A stretch of 64,000 nt of DNA from Gnetum montanum (Eukaryota > Streptophyta > Gnetopsida > Gnetales > Gnetaceae). The stretch is taken from NCBI GenBank assembly GCA_015680685.1, contig MNCI01010775.1, positions 253,990 to 317,989 of the forward strand. Direction: 5' to 3'. Positions 46,280 to 59,515 of this stretch are shown here, in pieces; position 1 is the first letter of the stretch; each line of letters begins with the position of its first letter. A program made the position numbers and the translations under genes. The notes beneath the pieces were generated by a model. It searched no databases. It had not been told where the DNA came from and worked only from the letters and a program-made list of their open reading frames with translations.

Positions 46280-48110
46280 ACAACTAGTTTACTATATATA
46301 TTGTTGATAAACCTCTTATAATCTTAGCTAGAGGAACATCTATCAAACATAGTTATATCCCTAAGTTGATCAAATAAATCATCTATCCTAGGGAGAAAAT
46401 ATATATTATTAATTGTAATTTAATTCTTCCATTTGTAACCAATGCATAGACTTAAGCTATTATTTTTTCTTTCATAAAAAATATTGATGCATCACAAGAA
46501 AAAGAAACCAAGTTGAATAAGACTTTTATTGAAGAGTCCTTGCACTTCAATTTTTAGTTTTACTAACACAACTAGAGACATTCAATACGATTCTTTAAAC
46601 ATTGGCTCTATTTCTTTTTTAATAGAAATCTTAACTTCTATTTTCTAACTTAACAATAGACATAAAACAAGTATGATTCTTTCTTAACCTTTTCATAACA
46701 TTTTTGAAAAAAATTAAATCAACTTTAATAGATCTTTCATTAGCTACTACCAAGACTTACTACCCATCCTCCAACTCCAATAGCATCATCTTAGTTTTAA
46801 AATAATAAAATGTATTGTAGTTAACTAAAAAATTTTCAAAATTATATCATATTCTTCGATGTACATAACCAATAGATCTTCATTCCACTATTTTTTATTC
46901 TCAACGCAAACTTCTTACATATATTTTCTACTATATCCACTATGTCAAATAAATTCAACCATTAATGAATTATCTAATTTTTCACCCAATAAATTTAGTC
47001 TTTCTACTATTTGACTATCACTAAAAGAATGACTAGGTCTAGGATCAAAAAGAAGAGGAAGAGATTATGTATAAAAAATATCTTTAGTTTTAATAATAAT
47101 ATTAGGTTGTTCTTCCATAACTCTTTCATGTATAATATATATTTTCTCTTGATTCATAGAGCTTCTACATATTTCTTGATTATTTGTAATTCCTCTATTT
47201 TCTTGAATGATCTTGGGATTTGGTGCTACCAACTTTATTCTCATGTTCTACATGACATTTTCTTTTTGATGCAATTTTTGGACATTGTCTCTATGAATGA
47301 TTAGGGTCTATATAATACAAGTAAACATTTTTTCCTAAAAAAATTTGGAATTATGTTTTTTAGCTAGTTAATTTGATTCTGTAGGCTATTATTGAGCTAT
47401 TTTATTTTGTTTCCTAGATTACTTAAACTTTTTCTATTTAGATTTAGCTAGTAATCCTTTATTTTCTTCTGATTTCTTCATGCCACATCAATCATTTACT
47501 TTCTTTTCATAATGCTAATCCTAGCCTATTCATAATTTTCTAAAGACAATTTTGCAATAATAGTATTAATGAAAGGCCTTAAACATTTTACAATTTTTTT
47601 TAAATAAATGGATTTATCTTCAAGAACATAGGGAACTTCATCATCATTATCATCCTAGTCTTGTCTAAATAAAATGGGGAAAATTCATATAATTCAATAA
47701 ATTTTTTTTCATAATTAAGAATAAACAATGATCCTTGGAGTAATTGATTAAATTCATCCTCCTTCCTTCTCTTATAAGCCTTGTAAAGATATTTGTATGT
47801 AAATACCTTAATAAATTATTTCTATTTTATTTTCTCATCTTATCAATACCTAGTTGTTACTTCTACAATCAACCATCACTTAGTTACATCTTCTAGTTGA
47901 TAAATAGCTAAAAGATATCTTCTTAATTGTAGTAGAATGTAATCTTATAAAATATTTTTCAAATTCTTTCAATCATTTCTTAGTATAATCTTCAATACTA
48001 GAAAATATATGGGAATTTAGTCTTTTATAGATATTAATAAATCTTTCATGAACTTGTCCATTTCCATCCTTTCTTTCACCTCCATTATAATTATTCTAGT
48101 TATAATTTTG
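46280..48110 (-). pseudogene. Second chromovirus-like gag-pol fragment
   Basis: Minus-strand reading from about 48100 gives NSHIFSSIEDYTKK, LKEFEKYFIRLH and AYKRRKEDEFNQLLQGSLFI then LNYEKKFIELYEFSPF, the Ty3/gypsy capsid core. A weak knuckle-like DPNHS(stop)RQCPKI lies near 47300. Near 46560-46330 the RT start appears (NIFYERKNNSLSLCIGYKW, then NNIYFLPRIDDLFDQLRD). The sequence breaks off before the RT catalytic box. Many frameshifts and stops are present. It is distinct from the fragment at 41560-44103, since both hold gag. Confidence 0.65.
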
Positions 48111-48429
48111 TAGAAATACTAATAGTTTTTCAAATACTTGATTTTATGTAGTTTACGCAATTACGTATTTTCTATTAGAATGTCATTAGTTAATCTTATT
48201 ACCCTCATTTTATATTGAATGAGATTTATAAAATTTATAGTAATCAAATGTAAAGAAATAAATATAATAAATAATTACAAATATATTAATGAGGACATCA
48301 CCCAACCCCTACGTAATCCTCAATGTATCTTGGATATGTGTGTGTCCTCTTGTGTTGAATTTTTAATGATGATTCCAAGGTGTTTTGCCATGTTTGGAAG
48401 TGTTTTGGACTTATTTTGATGAGTCTAGG

Positions 48430-49260
48430 AGGTTCTGGGGGCGATGGAGACTTTTTTGAAGGTGTCTAGAGGTTCCAAACCTCAAAACAAGCATTTTTAA
48501 TTTTTTTTCCTAGTAGGATAGACATCTACACTAACACGACATCTATATTGCATATTAGACATCTATTGTTTCTCATAGATGTCTAAGCCAAGACATCTAC
48601 TACAAGAAACCTTTTCTAAGACATCTACTCTAGCAACTTTGAACTTGAGATAGACATCTACTATTTCCTTTAGATGTTAAATACGAATTTTAACAAACAT
48701 TAAAGTAAATGGTAGAATGGAGGGAAGATGAAAGGTCACACCAAAAAGCTATAAATAAGAAGAACCCAAGGCTTGAGAAAGAGTAAGAGTGAGAGATTTG
48801 AGAGATCTCTTGAGATCTTGTCCAAGAAGAAAGCTTGTAAAAGAAGTATTTCAGTGAAAGGAAAGGAAGAGCACTTGAAAGAAGTTAGGAGAATCTCTTA
48901 CAAGTGTCTTGTCTTGAGCTTTAGCTCCATTGCGAGCAATTGAGGATTGAGAAGGGACATGTATAGCCTCTAAAATCCTTGGGAGAGGTTTGCATTGAGC
49001 TTGGCTCCTCATCTCTTATGCAATTCTCTACATATTGATAGTTTTCTTATAAAAAATGGAATTTTCTCCAATTCATTGTCTTGTTCTTACTTCTAAGTTG
49101 ATTTTTTCTGAGAAGGCTTGTGGAATGGATCTTTTTGAAGTCTATTGAGGTAGGCTCCATATCATATATCTTATCCTTTCTTAAATATTCACGTTACATT
49201 TACATATGTATTTAAATAAGTATATCTGAAAATACTAATAATCATTTATAATATCATCTA
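48430..49260 (+). repeat. LTR-like sequence with TATA box and AGACATCT array
   Basis: Six or more GACATCTA/AGATGTCT words at 48525-48685 precede TATAAATA at 48750-48757, the order seen in the copia-type LTRs at 34490-34420 and 39010-38810. Purine-rich leader-like sequence follows. No partner LTR or internal domain is seen, so it may be a solo LTR. Boundaries are approximate. Confidence 0.4.
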
Positions 49261-50510
49261 TAACATATATGTTACACCCCTTCAATAAGCCTTGGATATA
49301 GAATTATGACTATGGTTTATGTGTTGTGGTCTCAAGAAATTGTTAGGGATGAGTTGGTTTTAATATTAATTAATATGTTATAATGCTTTTACTCTTACAA
49401 TATCATCTAGATATTTTTACATGCTTAACTAACATAATTATATATATTGGTCCTATAAAATGTATTAGGTAAGTGATGCAACTAGCAACAATGGTGGATT
49501 AGGATATAAGAACAATTGTCTAGTTTGCATTTATGCTTTATGTGTGATTTTCACATTTATGCATTTGAACTATAGCATTATGTTTTATGATACTTGAATA
49601 TGATCTTTTTAATATAGACATACAGTATGTTTAATATGGATCTTATAAATTTAAATAGATTTTGATTATGGAGTTTCAATGTATCTTATGTTTTTTTGAA
49701 TTTTTAATGTATTAATTACTAAAAAATAAATGGAAAATAGATTTATGAAAATGGTTTTTTATAAAAGAAAAAAAATTAAGTCTATTATGTTGCTATGAGA
49801 AAAAGGAGAAGCAGTATGAAAAGTAAAGAAAATAGAACATGTATAAATATTACATATATTATATATAAAATATAAAATATATTACTTTCTTTCATGACCT
49901 TTGTTTCTTTTGGGGATTTTCTATTTTGGGTTTTTTCACTCTTTTACAAGAAAAAAAAAACTAATTTGGAGCTTGTTTTGTTGTTGTTTCTTTTGTTTTC
50001 AATAATTTCTTTTGAATGTTTTACTATGGAAATAGCTTTTGATTTACTCTAAATTTAAATTTGATCTTATTTAGATTATATGTACATAGCACAAAAGTTT
50101 TTTAAAGAAAAGGAAAGTCTTGGTGAATTTATGGGGGTTTTATGATTATTTGCAACTTTTAGCTTTAACAAATTTCATTTTTATATTTTCTTTTTTTACT
50201 TTTCCCCCTATATTGTTATGTTGGGTTAGTATATATGGTCATGTGCTATAGATATATAAGACACTATATATCAAGTTTTAGATGTGAACTTATGAGAATT
50301 GCTGAGTTTGTAGTTATGCTTTATAAGTTACACATAATTTGATAAGGAGTAAATTAAATTATTTTGGATTTGTGGAATCTTATTATGATGTTATGGTAAT
50401 TAGTGTAACACTAGTATTATGTATTTTAGGTACAGTATTTGTTTTGGTTACTTGTAGAGATTTCTATTATCTTTTTCAAAAATTAAATATTATTATTTTA
50501 TTATGGTATT
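49261..50510. other. Unassigned AT-rich sequence
   Basis: No recognisable feature; strongly AT-rich with T runs. The base pairs before 50511 (GTATT) would be the target site of element B3, but no matching copy follows its right end. Confidence 0.3.
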
Positions 50511-51243
50511 TGATGAGTGACGAGGTACCCCTACACTCACCCATACGAATACGAGCGTAGCACACATGATCCGGTCGAACTCCGTAGACTAAGTGCCTAC
50601 ACGCCTCATGGAACACTTAAGGTTAATCATTCGTTGTCTTCCCAGACTTACTTGTAGTTGTCATGGTTGTATGGTTAAGTCTGAGGTATGTGATTTTTAT
50701 GTCTTTTCTATTTTATCTCCTATGCTAATAAGTTGAAGGGTGAAGATAGTAATTCACTAACTTTAACTAACTAGCTAAGTCTAAATTAACCTAGCATCAG
50801 CATCCGTTCCCACTTATCGTTCACACCCTCAACCAATGCAACCTTAGTTACCAAACATAACGCACATGCTCGAAGTGGTCATACTGAGGTACTTAACTAG
50901 GAGAAAAGGGTTGAGAGAGATTTAATGAACTAATAAAGAAATTAAATGATAAGTAGTAAATAACAATAAATAAAGTCCTAATTATCCTATTCCATGCATT
51001 GCAAGGTTTATCCAAGAAGTTTGTCTTTATTTCCATACACAAACTTGTGTTCAGGTATAATATTTTCTTGAATAAAGATCCATTCACTTTGGATTTCTTA
51101 CTACGGGCACATGGAAATCATTATATCTCTAGAGAGGTAAAACTGCCAAAGTTTCACTACATTCTAGGCCTAAACTATGAAACAAGGGAGAGCTGCCTCT
51201 TATTTATAGACTTGGCGGTGCACCGCGATATCGCATCCCATCA
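50511..51243 (-). repeat. 3' LTR of B3
   Basis: 733 bp. In element orientation it starts TGATGGGATGCGATATCGC and ends CACTCATCA. It holds just one GATATC unit before the TATA box (minus strand, 51201-51208), against several in the 5' LTR. Confidence 0.85.
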
Positions 51244-51245
51244 TA

Positions 51246-51257
51246 CCCCCATGACTG
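51246..51257 (-). other. Polypurine tract of B3
   Basis: CAGTCATGGGGG on the minus strand, two bases before the 3' LTR. Confidence 0.8.
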
Positions 51258-53275
51258 AATGAAAGCTCGTCCTCGAGTTCCTTACAATAATATTTGGAAG
51301 GTATGGGATTATTGACTCAAATGGAACTAATGATGAATGGGATGACATGTGAACGGATCATCATTATAAGACATGACAAAACTGGTGTTCATGAAAACAG
51401 GAGTGAACACCTTATACATTTGACATCAGGCCTTATTGGCAGCTGAGAGAGAAGAGAGAAGAGAAAGGAAGACTGCTACTACCAAAGCCAAGATTGGGCC
51501 TTTCGTTGTCCATCCGTAAGTGCACTATCGATCTTGCTCCTTGCATAGCTGCTTTAGCACTAATCCATTCCAAGTATTCCCTCCAGATCTAATCCATTAT
51601 TGCATGATTACCATATGCACACATAACACAGTCTTATATTAGTAAGGGTAAATGAATCATCATGTAATTGATACCTTGCTTCGCTAAAAGGTCCATTGGC
51701 TGTGTTGTGGTATGGCTAATATGGATCTGGAGATATATTATTTAGTAACTACCGGAGGTGTAGGGGGTAGGAGAAAATCGAAAAAATTAGACTAGGACCC
51801 CCATGACTAAGAGTGAACCTCAAATAGCGATAAAATGGAGGAAGAAAAAGAACAAGAAAGATGGAGAAAAAGAGACAACTATAACGTCGATGAAGTGGAT
51901 GTCAAAATGGAAATGAACAAAATAGAGTGGATTGTGAAAATGTTATGGGAAAGAATTTAATTGGTGCACCAAATAGGAATGCCAGTGGGTCCTCCCCAAA
52001 GTAGGCTCATGCCCTTAATGCCCTGACAAACCCACATTCAAAGAGTCTGTAGGCTCTAGGAATGTCCTTTGTAACAAGAGTTAAAGTCTTAACCACAAGA
52101 ATTTACCAAAAAGAAAATAATGCATGCACCAAGATATACACTAATGATACAACTAGAAATGAGGTGATATATGGGGGAAGAATGATGGAAATGAGAGAAT
52201 GGAATGGAGTCTCAAGAACAAGGGGATGTATAGCCCCTTGTGTGTTTCATAATTAATGTGACTTAGTAAATCTCATTCCAGCTCTAGCCTCAAACAAACC
52301 ACATCCAGTGACTTCGCATTAATGCATTTGGCCAATCCATCCACTTGAATAACAAGAATGCCTTCCCCAAGAGCCACCACCATTCCAACGAAACAAATGA
52401 GGAGAGAATGGAAAGTGAGGAGGGCCTTAGTTAGAGGAAAATTTTTTATTTTAGTTCCATAACCAGTGCTTGTAGCCCAAGGGATTAGTTTTTCTAAGGG
52501 GTGTTCTTTGAATTCTCACTTTTTTCTTCTTCTTTTTTTTTTGTTTTATGTGTTTATGCGTGAGAACCACACCATGCAAAGACTTTGTTATTTTTATTAG
52601 CTCAACTTCCCGATAATTGAATGACATCAGAATAGTAAGAAAACTCAAGAAGAAAACATCTAAGCACCCAAGAGAATGGCCAACACAAATGCATCAAGCT
52701 CCCTTGAAGTCACACCCTTTTCAATCCTTGAGTCCTTCCTTAGTTTGAGAAATACCTAGTCACCAATTCATTGATGGTTCTTATTAGAAAGTAACTGTCT
52801 AGTTCCAAGCTAAGAGAGACAATAGAAAATTGTGGATGAATGGATGCAATGGACTCATTGCCTATCATATCAAAAGAAACATACCTTAGTATCAACATCA
52901 TAACTTAAAGGTAAAAACCAAACATTAGCAATCAATAGGAAGACACTTCATACCATCATGAAGAACACTTATTAAATGACAAACTTACAAGATGGATAAC
53001 ACACACACATACAAAGAAATGAAAAAGTATGAACAATGTTGTAAAACAAAAACAAGAAAAGTTAAAGAAATTTGTAAAACAAAAATGTGCAAAAAAAAAT
53101 GTGTAAAAACAAACATGTAAAATAAAAAAATAAAAATAACTGAGGGCCTCCAATGATCAGCATAGGTGGCCATCTCCCCCATGACTAAATGGAAAGGGAG
53201 AGATCCAAAATAAAGAGCGAGATCACCCGATAGAAGAGGTATAATTTGTACTGGCTGTTTTTGGTTCATGGAAGG
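51258..53275 (-). other. Non-coding 3' region of B3
   Basis: Collinear with 5960-7890 of B1. It contains further TAGTCATGGGGG copies on the minus strand at 51798-51809 and 53176-53187. Short ORFs such as those near 52956-53293 are not shared with B1 as protein and are not called. No env-like ORF is seen. Confidence 0.65.
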
Positions 53276-54300
53276 GTTTTGTTTGTTGCACATTAACCGA
53301 TAACCTCTTATCTAGGATTTTAGGCTTGTACATTGTCATGGCTCTAGAGGGAAAGGTCGTATGAATAATATAGGGTCCTTTCCACAATGATTGAAATTTC
53401 GTATGTTGTGGTACATGCGTGGGATTCCAGTAAAGGATCTTGTCTCCTGGTTGGTACCTAAACCTTCAACTTATTAAGTCATGATGCTATTTATTATGTG
53501 CCTTGTGCAACTCATTTAACGACAGAGCAAGGAATCTATTCTCGTCTAGCACGTTTAGAGTTTCCAATCTTTGTTTTTGTGCTAGGACGAGGTCAAGGTG
53601 AAGGTTACAAGCCATGGATAGTGTAAGGAGCTTAGTCTATATAGGGAGCTTTGGAAATTTTTGGTATACTAACTCATAGGGAGAGGAGCATGTAGGGAGT
53701 TTCCAAGTGGAGTGGTATACCGAGAGAGCATTGTTCAATTTCGTGCTCCAATCTTACCTAAATTTGCTAATTGTTCTTGTTAATATTCTTGTAATCTCCC
53801 GATTAGTAACCTCAGCTTGGCCATTAGCTTGGGGGTGGTAAGGTGTGTTCAATTTAGGTTCAACCCCTAAGCATTGCATCAATTTGCAAAAGGTTGCTCC
53901 CATAGAATGTGTCCAATTATCAGAGATGAGTGCATGCGGCACACCAAACTTGTTTACGATTTCTTGTTGTACAAATCATGCAGCCGTAGACAATGTGCAG
54001 TCTATTATAGCAATTGCTTCAACCCATTTGGTTAAATAGTCAACAGCAATAATGATATATGCTTTTCTGTTGCACATTGGTGTGATGGGCCCCATAAAAT
54101 CTATTCTCCAAATGTCGAAGGGTTCCAAAGGTTGAATCCATTGTTGCAAACCCTCCATTCTAGCATTCATTCCACCATCACATTGGTAGCATTCACAGGA
54201 TTGGGAAAAATGATGGACGTCCCAAAATAGCGTTGGTCAGTAATATCCTACAAGCAGGATCTTGGTAGTCGTTCGTCTCTTAGCATAGTGACCCCCATAG
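53276..54300 (-). pseudogene. Integrase of B3
   Basis: This enzyme would insert the cDNA. Minus-strand reading has ECYQCDGG (end of the HHCC finger) near 54190, WRIDFMGPI with the first catalytic Asp near 54100, ALISDNWTHS with the second Asp near 53920, and YHPQANGQAEVTNRE with the catalytic Glu near 53812. The triad is kept, although SDNGT-like became SDNWT. A C-terminal YQPGDKILYWNP block lies near 53450. TAG or TAA stops occur after STAA, ISKFR and LPI. It shares the RT frame. Confidence 0.85.
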
Positions 54301-54499
54301 GGGCCCTCATAAGCATCTTAGAGAACTTTTAATTGATCTTCATTGGGCACACACCATCAAATCAAGCCATCAGGATAGACTTTATGGAGTTGTCCCTTAA
54401 TTTTCATGAAGTACTTGGTTTTGTGAAGAAACTATTATTTCTTCCTAAAGTCCAACCCCTGTGGTGTTTGTTGGGAAAGGAGATAAGTAAGAATGCTAC

Positions 54500-55868
54500 T
54501 ATACCAATTTGTTCCCATGGGTTGGTTATTCACTACATCGACAAAGAGGGTTTCATCTGGAAAATGAACAAATACAACATATTCATCCTCTTTATTGTCC
54601 CAGCACAACCAAGATAAGTGATCTGCAACTACATTCTCGATGCCTTTGTAGTCTACTATTGTTAAATCAAACTCCTAAAGGATTACCAATCAACTTATGA
54701 TACGTGGGCTAACCGTTGGCTTGTTCATGAGGAACCTAATTTCATTATGATCCATATGGATGTATACTTCCTAGCCCAATACATAGTGCCTAAATTTGTT
54801 TAGTGCAAACACTACAGCCATTAATTCCTTTTTCATAGTTGTGTAGTTGAGTTGATCATTGGTGATACTCTTACTGGCACAGTGAATGTAATAAGGTCAT
54901 TTTTGTTCATCTAATTGTGTTAGTCCGGCTCCTAAGGCATAATTAGATGCATCGGTCATGATATGGAATGGCCTGGACTAGTCAGGGGCTTGTAGAATAG
55001 GGGTTTCCACCAGCCTTTGTTTTAAAGTTTGGAATGCTTGTTGACATTCCCTGGTCCATTCAAAGGATGCATCTTTTTTCGTCAGTTCTACCAATGGTTT
55101 GGTAATCTTGGAGAAGTTCTCAATAAATCTCCTGTAGTAGCCAATGTGTCCAAGGAACGATCAAATATCTTTGACTGTTTCTAGTTGGCGAGTGATTCCT
55201 TGGATGACCCTAACTTTTTCAGGGTCTACCTCTATTCCTGATTGTGAAATCGTATGCCCCAATACTATGTCCTCTTGAACCATCAAATGGCTTTTTTGCC
55301 AGTTGAGCTTTAGGTTGGTTTCAATGCATTGTTTCAGCACTTGCTCTAACCAGTCTAGGGCTTGATCAAAGCTTGACCCATAAGAGGAGAAGTCGTCCAT
55401 AAAGAGTTCTACTCTGTTACCAATTTGATGTTGAAATATGCTTAGAACTAATCGTTGAAACGTGGCAGGGGCATTGCACAAGCCAAATGGCATTTGTTTA
55501 TATGCAAACATTTCCCAAGGACTGGTGAATGTTTTTTTTGCTTGGTCTTCTGGTGCGATCCATATTTGGTTGTATCCACTATAACCATCCAAAAAACTAT
55601 AATAGCGATGCCCTGTTATAATGTCTAAGACCTAGTCAACAAATGGCAATGGGAAGTGATCCTTAAATGTTGCCATATTTAATAGCCTAAAATCTATACA
55701 TACCCTCCATTTGCCTCCTTTTTTAGGTATGATTACTAGAGGACTAATCCATTTTCTATCAGAAATGGGATAAATGAACCTAACCTTGAGAAGTTTCTCT
55801 ATTTCTTCTTTCACTATTGGTTTCAACTTCGGGTTCAATCGCCTTTGTAGTTGTTTTCGAGGCTTCAT
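54500..55868 (-). pseudogene. Reverse transcriptase and RNase H of B3
   Basis: RT motifs in order: EIEKLLKVRFIYPISDRKW, GGKWRVCIDFRLLN, DGYSGYNQIWIAPEDQ, MPFGLCNAPATFQR, the catalytic LFMDDFSSYG (55408-55391) and LVLGHTIS-like. They match Athila RT closely by eye. RNase H follows, with DASNYALGAGL near 54945, MKKELMAVVFALNKFRHYVLG and VADHLSWL near 54635. Stops include one after LPFVD (55632) and one after VKDI (55161), where Gln or similar is expected. This is the pol portion missing from B1. Confidence 0.9.
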
Positions 55869-56354
55869 GGAGGAGTCTATGTAAATATGATGCTAGCATA
55901 TCCTAGGATCTATTCTAGTTAATTTAGGGTATGACCACGCAAAGGTTGTTAACCATTTATTTATCACCTTCAGCAAACTCTCTTTTTGTTTAGGGGCAAG
56001 CTTTGCGCTGATGATTAACAATTTTCCATTTTTAAGGGTCATGTATTCCAGACTAGTGGGCAATGGTTTTAAATCTAGGGGCTCTTATTTAAACTTATTA
56101 GGAATCTCCAACTTCCCCCAATTAATGTTTTTAGGATTAAGGACTGGAAGTTGACAATGGACTTGCTCAAGTGCGTCCATGCTTTCAACGTAAGCACTAG
56201 TGATTCCCTTAATTAGTTTCATGCATGTCATCGAATTTCTCTCTTGGTCAGCCATTAGCCATTGGGTGTTTTCTTATTGTATGGCTACTACATATAGGCA
56301 CTTTTGTATGTCAATGTCTTGTGCACACCGATTTCATGCAGGCAATGTTAAACT

Positions 56355-56790
56355 CTACATTACCCATGATTTCTGCACGCAATGGCACCCTGTGTCACTA
56401 TATGCAATGCATGGAACTTTCTTCTTCTCAATCTTTCCAAAAGTATTTTTCTTGAATATTTCTAGGGAAATATTGTGGATTCCTAGGTGTGCATCTATTG
56501 TGCTCAGACATGCCCTTCCCATTATTATCGAGAGGTCCCCTTTTTCATTATTTATTTGGATCACCAGGAAATCAGCTGGGTCTGACCAACCACCTATGGT
56601 GGTAACAATGTCCTCAACCTATCCCAAAGGAATAGTGATGGACTGGTCAGCTAGCTCTATGTGAATATTTCTCTTCTTGAGTAGAGGAAGGTTCTAGGTT
56701 TTATACAATTCTTGTGAAATTAAGTTGACTCCGGAGCCTGAGTCAAGAAGAGCCTTATGAGGTTCATTCCCAGCGACATGGAGATAAATT
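56355..56790 (-). pseudogene. Retropepsin-like protease of B3
   Basis: The active-site block LLDSGSGVNLISQELY lies near 56755-56710 and, unlike B1, keeps Asp-Ser-Gly. The second block GRACLSTIDAHLGIHN lies near 56525-56475. A TAG after YKT is Trp in B1. It lies in the same frame as pol. Confidence 0.8.
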
Positions 56791-57069
56791 AGGAGGGCTT
56801 CCAGGATCAGATAATTTCTTGGGAAGGTGGCCTACCTTAATCCAGTTGGTAACAGTATGTTTTAAGATAAACGTATCCATTGGCGTCAATTTTTGGGTTG
56901 AAGGGGGTCCTGAAACCTTATTTGGTATGGAGGTGTTTAGATGTTCAACCGCTTGTGAAGGTGAGGCCTTGGTTGGATTGTTGGTTCTAAAAAAAGGTCT
57001 TTTGGCATAGGATTTTTAGAACCAACTAAGAATTAAGGATTGAGAGCCCTCGTGATATTGGGTTATTGT

Positions 57070-59376
57070 AGTTGAGTTGGAAATACCCTTGGCATTATCA
57101 GAGCGGTTGGTGGTGGAGCTACCGGCATAAGAGATGTGGATGGATTCAGAGGATAGTATGGGTATGGAGCATCTTCCAAAGGAGAAGGAGTCCTCAAATA
57201 CTCATGAACTTGGTAGTAATTTGGTGGGGTTATGTGACCCAAAGAGTCACTTGGAGAAATCGGCTGCTGCACATAATAACCATAAGGATCTGTTGCCGGT
57301 AAGGGTATTGTTGTCTATGCGGTGGCATCCCCCATGACTATGGGTGTTGCCACTACTGATTTTTTTCAATGGGTTGTGGTAGAGTTCCACTTGGATAGTA
57401 TGTTAATGGTTGGTGGAACCACCTTGGGTTACCTTGAGGATAAGGTAACCTTTAGGGTGTTTGTCGTCTGTTAAGTCTTGGGTTGAGTGCATACACCCCA
57501 GACTCTTGTAGATGTGATATGATTGGACAACATCCTTTAGGATGGTCATATTGGTAGATCTTACATCCACCATCATTGTCTATGTCTAAGTCAACAACCT
57601 CATCGGAGATAGTTATTTTCCCCTTACCATTGTTATGTGCATGGCCTGCAACTCTCCTCTTTTTCATATCATAGTAACTACCTCATTCCACCTTAGACTC
57701 CTCTACAATTTTCAGGATAGTTTCAAGTCTAGAGTCTAAGGAATACCACCATTGATCCACCATAGCCGACACTTTAGTTGTTAACTTATGGAGTGGCAAG
57801 GTTTTTCTATTCACCAACTCTTCAAGTGGTGACTCATCCTCCTCATCACAAAAAATCACTCCTTTCTTTCGAAGGGAAGGATCGCGGTTATATTCTTTCA
57901 CACTCTCTCTTTTTCGTAGCTCCCCTTCTTCTTTGGCTACTTGCTCCAACAAGCGATGAATTTCATGGAGTCTAAGCTCAGATAGTCTTCCTTGGGCATA
58001 AGTCTCAAGGGTTTTCCTAGTCTCATGTCTTAGCCCATCTACGAGGTGGCGGAGTTGATCCCACTGTGCATAACCATGGCCCAGGCAACGATGTAGCAAT
58101 GCGTAGTATCGGCCCATGGTAGCATCCAAGGATTTGTGATTACCTTGCTTCCATCCTTGGACCTTCTTACGCAAGTTAGACACTCTAGAGTACATTTGGT
58201 ATTTATGATTGAATAATTCTAACATCGTACTCCATCTCCTAATGGTTTTTAGTTCTAAGGACTGGTACCAACTCTCTGCTTCTTTTATGAGTATCCTAGA
58301 AAATAACTTTAATTTTACCACTCATTCTCTATGTTTTGCAAGGCACAGGCACCGTGGAATGCCTGTAAATGATTTTTTGAATCAGCGTTGTATCCTCCTT
58401 CGAAGCATGGGATATTATTCATATCTAATCTTTTGATCCAACTATCTTTTTGATGCCTTGTGGGTATTCTAATTGCCTCTGTAATATCTAGCATACTTTG
58501 GGTTGCAAGTAGGGGCTCATCATGATCATCTCTTTCATGACATCTATGATGTCTATGTTGTTCCCTACTTTCCCTTCGTTCATGCTCTTATCCTCGCTCT
58601 CGACTCTCTCATCGAGGTCTCTTATTTTGCCTACCTCTATCCTCACTGTTATGCTCTTGGTGGTTGTGCCCAAATGTGGAAGGAGAGCATGAGTGATGTG
58701 ATGAAGGAGAAGAATAAGGGGAACCATCACCATAACGATGTTTCTTACCTTCTCTTTTGTGACGACGGCCCCGATCATGATGATGATCCAAGTGCCTATC
58801 CTTGTCATGTGTTGTTGTTCCCTCAGTGAATAGTTGTCATTCACGGGGATCAGAACTAGGGTTGTGTATCGTAGAGCACAAGTTTTGATACCCAACCTCC
58901 TCACCATTGTTAGGAGGGGAAACATCAATTGATGGAGAACCCATTATAAGTGGTTCACCATCTCTGATTTCACTTAGGACGTGTGGGACCCCTTTGCCCT
59001 TCAACAACGTATCGTGGCTCTCCTGCCTCAAGTCCCTTAAACATTGTGCTTCTGTGGGATGATAATCCCTTGTGTCGATATCGCCTACAACGTATTCAAC
59101 ATATAACTGTGTCATGCCGATCTGTGCCAAAGCACAGAGGAGCATGTTTGGGACTAAACGATCTGGAGGTAACACTATGTTACCTTGTAAGTCTCTCCAT
59201 CACAGCTATTCATCCTGATGGAGGATAAAGGTAAAATCTGGTATGTACTCATTAGGATGAGTATACACTACCTGATGCTGTTGAGGAACTGGTGGATTTT
59301 GGTTATGTGTTTGATGTTGCCAACTGTTTCTAGTATAATGCCTAGGTGGTGAATTGCTTTTGTTAGAAGAAGACAT
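57070..59376 (-). pseudogene. gag: gag of B3
   Basis: ATG at 59376 opens MSSSNKSNSPPRHYTRNSWQ. TAG and TGA at DE(stop)L(stop)WRD near 59205 interrupt it; B1 shares the TAG. The capsid core at 58321-57683 (frame shifted once) holds RRWSTMLELFNHKYQMYSRV, NLRKKVQGWKQGNHKSLDA and LLHRCLGHGYAQ. The knuckle CKIYQYDHPKGCC lies near 57560-57525, with Tyr for the second Cys. A further frameshift near 57290 restores the protease frame. A TAG in P(stop)SWG near 57337 coincides with one in B1 and is CAG in element C. Confidence 0.85.
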
Positions 59377-59500
59377 TATTATTTGATTTAGTTTGTTGTT
59401 TAACCATTATATAATTTTTCATTTAATTAACCCTAAGGTTTATTTAAGCTCCCAAAAATGTGGATAATTTCCTATGTTCTACTTAGCACACAAACACTTA

Positions 59501-59514
59501 GTCCAACGATGCCA
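59501..59514 (-). other. Primer-binding site of B3 (decayed tRNA-Asp type)
   Basis: The minus strand reads TGGCATCGTTGGAC, one base after the 5' LTR end. The first 11 bases fit the tRNA-Asp complement TGGCGCCGTTG with two changes; bases corresponding to CCGGG are deleted. Confidence 0.65.
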
Positions 59515-59515
59515 G

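Noticed and set aside
47011-47304. 97-codon plus-strand ORF
   Set aside because: It lies opposite the second chromovirus-like fragment and consists of AT-rich, Phe/Ile-rich sequence. The minus strand carries the retroelement motifs.
56200-56664. 154-codon plus-strand ORF
   Set aside because: It is antisense to the B3 protease, which has clear family motifs on the minus strand.
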